Shown here: piece by piece, positions 6,200 to 7,065 of the stretch
How the letters are laid out: each line of letters starts with the position of its first letter
How positions within the stretch are numbered: the first letter of the stretch is position 1
Notes under the pieces: generated by a model
The model's input: the letters and a program-made list of their open reading frames with translations, nothing else
Database searches by the model: none
Told to the model about the DNA's origin: nothing
Origin: Bacteroidota bacterium
Lineage (GTDB): Bacteria; Bacteroidota; Bacteroidia; Chitinophagales; Chitinophagaceae
DNA length: 7,065 bases
Assembly (NCBI GenBank): GCA_023386395.1
Contig: JAEWJV010000449.1
Location: forward strand, 1-7,065
Direction of reading: 5' to 3'
Position numbers and translations under genes: made by a program

Positions 6200-7065
6200 C
6201 AAATAAGCCGCTCATATCAATTATTACCATCAATTACAACAATGCAGATATTACTGCTGCTTTGTTGCAGTCAGTACTTTGCCTTGAATATGCCAACGTT
6301 GAAGTAATTGTTGTTGATAATGCTTCAAAAGAAAACCCAACAGCAAAACTTAAAAGCATTCTTCCTTCGGTTAAAATTATTTTAAGCGATAGAAACCTTG
6401 GTTTTGCAGGCGGCAATAATCTTGGTATAAAACAAGCCAAAGGCGATTATTTATTTTTTGTAAACAACGATACAGAACTTACGCCAACTATATTGGAAGG
6501 CCTGCTTGAAATATTCCGTGATTATCCTGATGCCGGTGTTGTAAGCCCTAAATTTCATTATTATTATGCACCAGGCACTATTGAATTTGCCGGGTATAAT
6601 GCGGTTAACACCTTTACGGCAAGAAACAGCATGGTAGGTTGCCGCACAAAAGATGAAGGGCAATATGATACTATATCAAAAACCAATTATGGCCATGGCG
6701 GCGGTATGATGGTTTCAAGGCGCGTGATTGAAGAAGTTGGCCCGATGCCTGAAGTTTACTTCTTATATTACGAGGAATTTGACTGGTGTGAACAAATAAA
6801 AAAGAAAGGGTTCAATATCTATTACCAGTACAAATCATTAATCTATCATAAAGAATCAATGACAGTTGGCAAAACCAGCACTTTAAAAACCTTTTATCTT
6901 AACAGGAACAGGATACTATTCATGCGCAGGAATGTAAAAGGCATTTCTTTTTTGGGCTTTGCTTTTTACTACACCTTTTTCACTTTACCTAAAAACACAC
7001 TTGGGTATTTACTCAAAAAAGAAACAGATCATTTAGAAGCATTCTGGAAAGGTGTTGCATGGAAC
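6196..7065 (+). CDS. Family 2 glycosyltransferase, WbbL/rhamnosyltransferase-like, 3' end outside window
   Basis: An ATG at 6196 overlaps the preceding stop as ATGA, and the frame stays open for 290 codons to the right edge. The GT-A domain begins at once, with no N-terminal membrane helix: ISIITINYNN (7-16), VVDNAS (39-44), DRNLGFAGGNNLGI (65-78) and FVNNDTEL (88-95), which supplies the metal-binding acidic residues around Asp92. GHGGGMMVSR (166-175) and YFLYYEEFDWCEQIKKKGF (188-206) match the acceptor/base region of rhamnosyltransferase-like GT2 enzymes, followed by His218. Residues 247-271 are hydrophobic and probably associate with the membrane. Relatives are often about 300-350 residues, so only a short tail should be missing. 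It likely adds one sugar to the lipid-linked intermediate in the cytosol. A deoxysugar such as rhamnose is typical of this branch but is not shown here. Confidence 0.92.
   Translation, partial: MTNKPLISIITINYNNADITAALLQSVLCLEYANVEVIVVDNASKENPTAKLKSILPSVKIILSDRNLGFAGGNNLGIKQAKGDYLFFVNNDTELTPTILEGLLEIFRDYPDAGVVSPKFHYYYAPGTIEFAGYNAVNTFTARNSMVGCRTKDEGQYDTISKTNYGHGGGMMVSRRVIEEVGPMPEVYFLYYEEFDWCEQIKKKGFNIYYQYKSLIYHKESMTVGKTSTLKTFYLNRNRILFMRRNVKGISFLGFAFYYTFFTLPKNTLGYLLKKETDHLEAFWKGVAWN

Overview
The window looks like a chromosomal segment of a Bacteroidota bacterium, most likely near Chitinophagaceae or Sphingobacteriales. This is an inference from several signs: AT-rich coding DNA, almost no Shine-Dalgarno sequences before the starts, a possible TTG-N17-TAnnTTTG-like promoter, a secreted multidomain hydrolase with Ig-like, FnIII and PA14-like modules, and a sugar transferase with the [10 protein letters not shown] variant of its signature. 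No RNA gene, CRISPR array, insertion sequence or attachment site was seen.

Left part, minus strand. A secreted alpha/beta-hydrolase (1-1957) runs off the left edge. Its order is signal peptide, catalytic domain with a Ser/Asp/His triad, Ig-like segments, two FnIII domains and the start of a PA14-like domain. A 175-bp AT-rich gap separates it from an upstream gene on the same strand, a membrane-anchored family 2 glycosyltransferase (2133-3317).

Right part, plus strand. After a 155-bp divergent intergenic region comes a tightly packed run of four genes: a stand-alone response-regulator receiver (3473-3877), a sugar phosphotransferase with an N-terminal degenerate receiver-like domain (3883-5001), a membrane family 2 glycosyltransferase with a QxxRW motif (4994-6199), and a WbbL/rhamnosyltransferase-like family 2 glycosyltransferase (6196 to beyond the right edge). 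Junctions are a 5-nt gap, an 8-nt overlap and a 4-nt ATGA overlap, so this is very probably one operon.

Together the plus-strand genes resemble the start of a surface-polysaccharide or glycan assembly locus. The sugar phosphotransferase would load the first sugar phosphate onto undecaprenyl phosphate, and the glycosyltransferases would extend it. The most interesting point is the control layer. A complete receiver is encoded directly before an initiating enzyme that carries its own receiver-like domain, which keeps the phospho-acceptor Asp but lacks the acidic pocket and the conserved Lys. This suggests, without proving it, that glycan initiation is regulated by signalling at the protein level.
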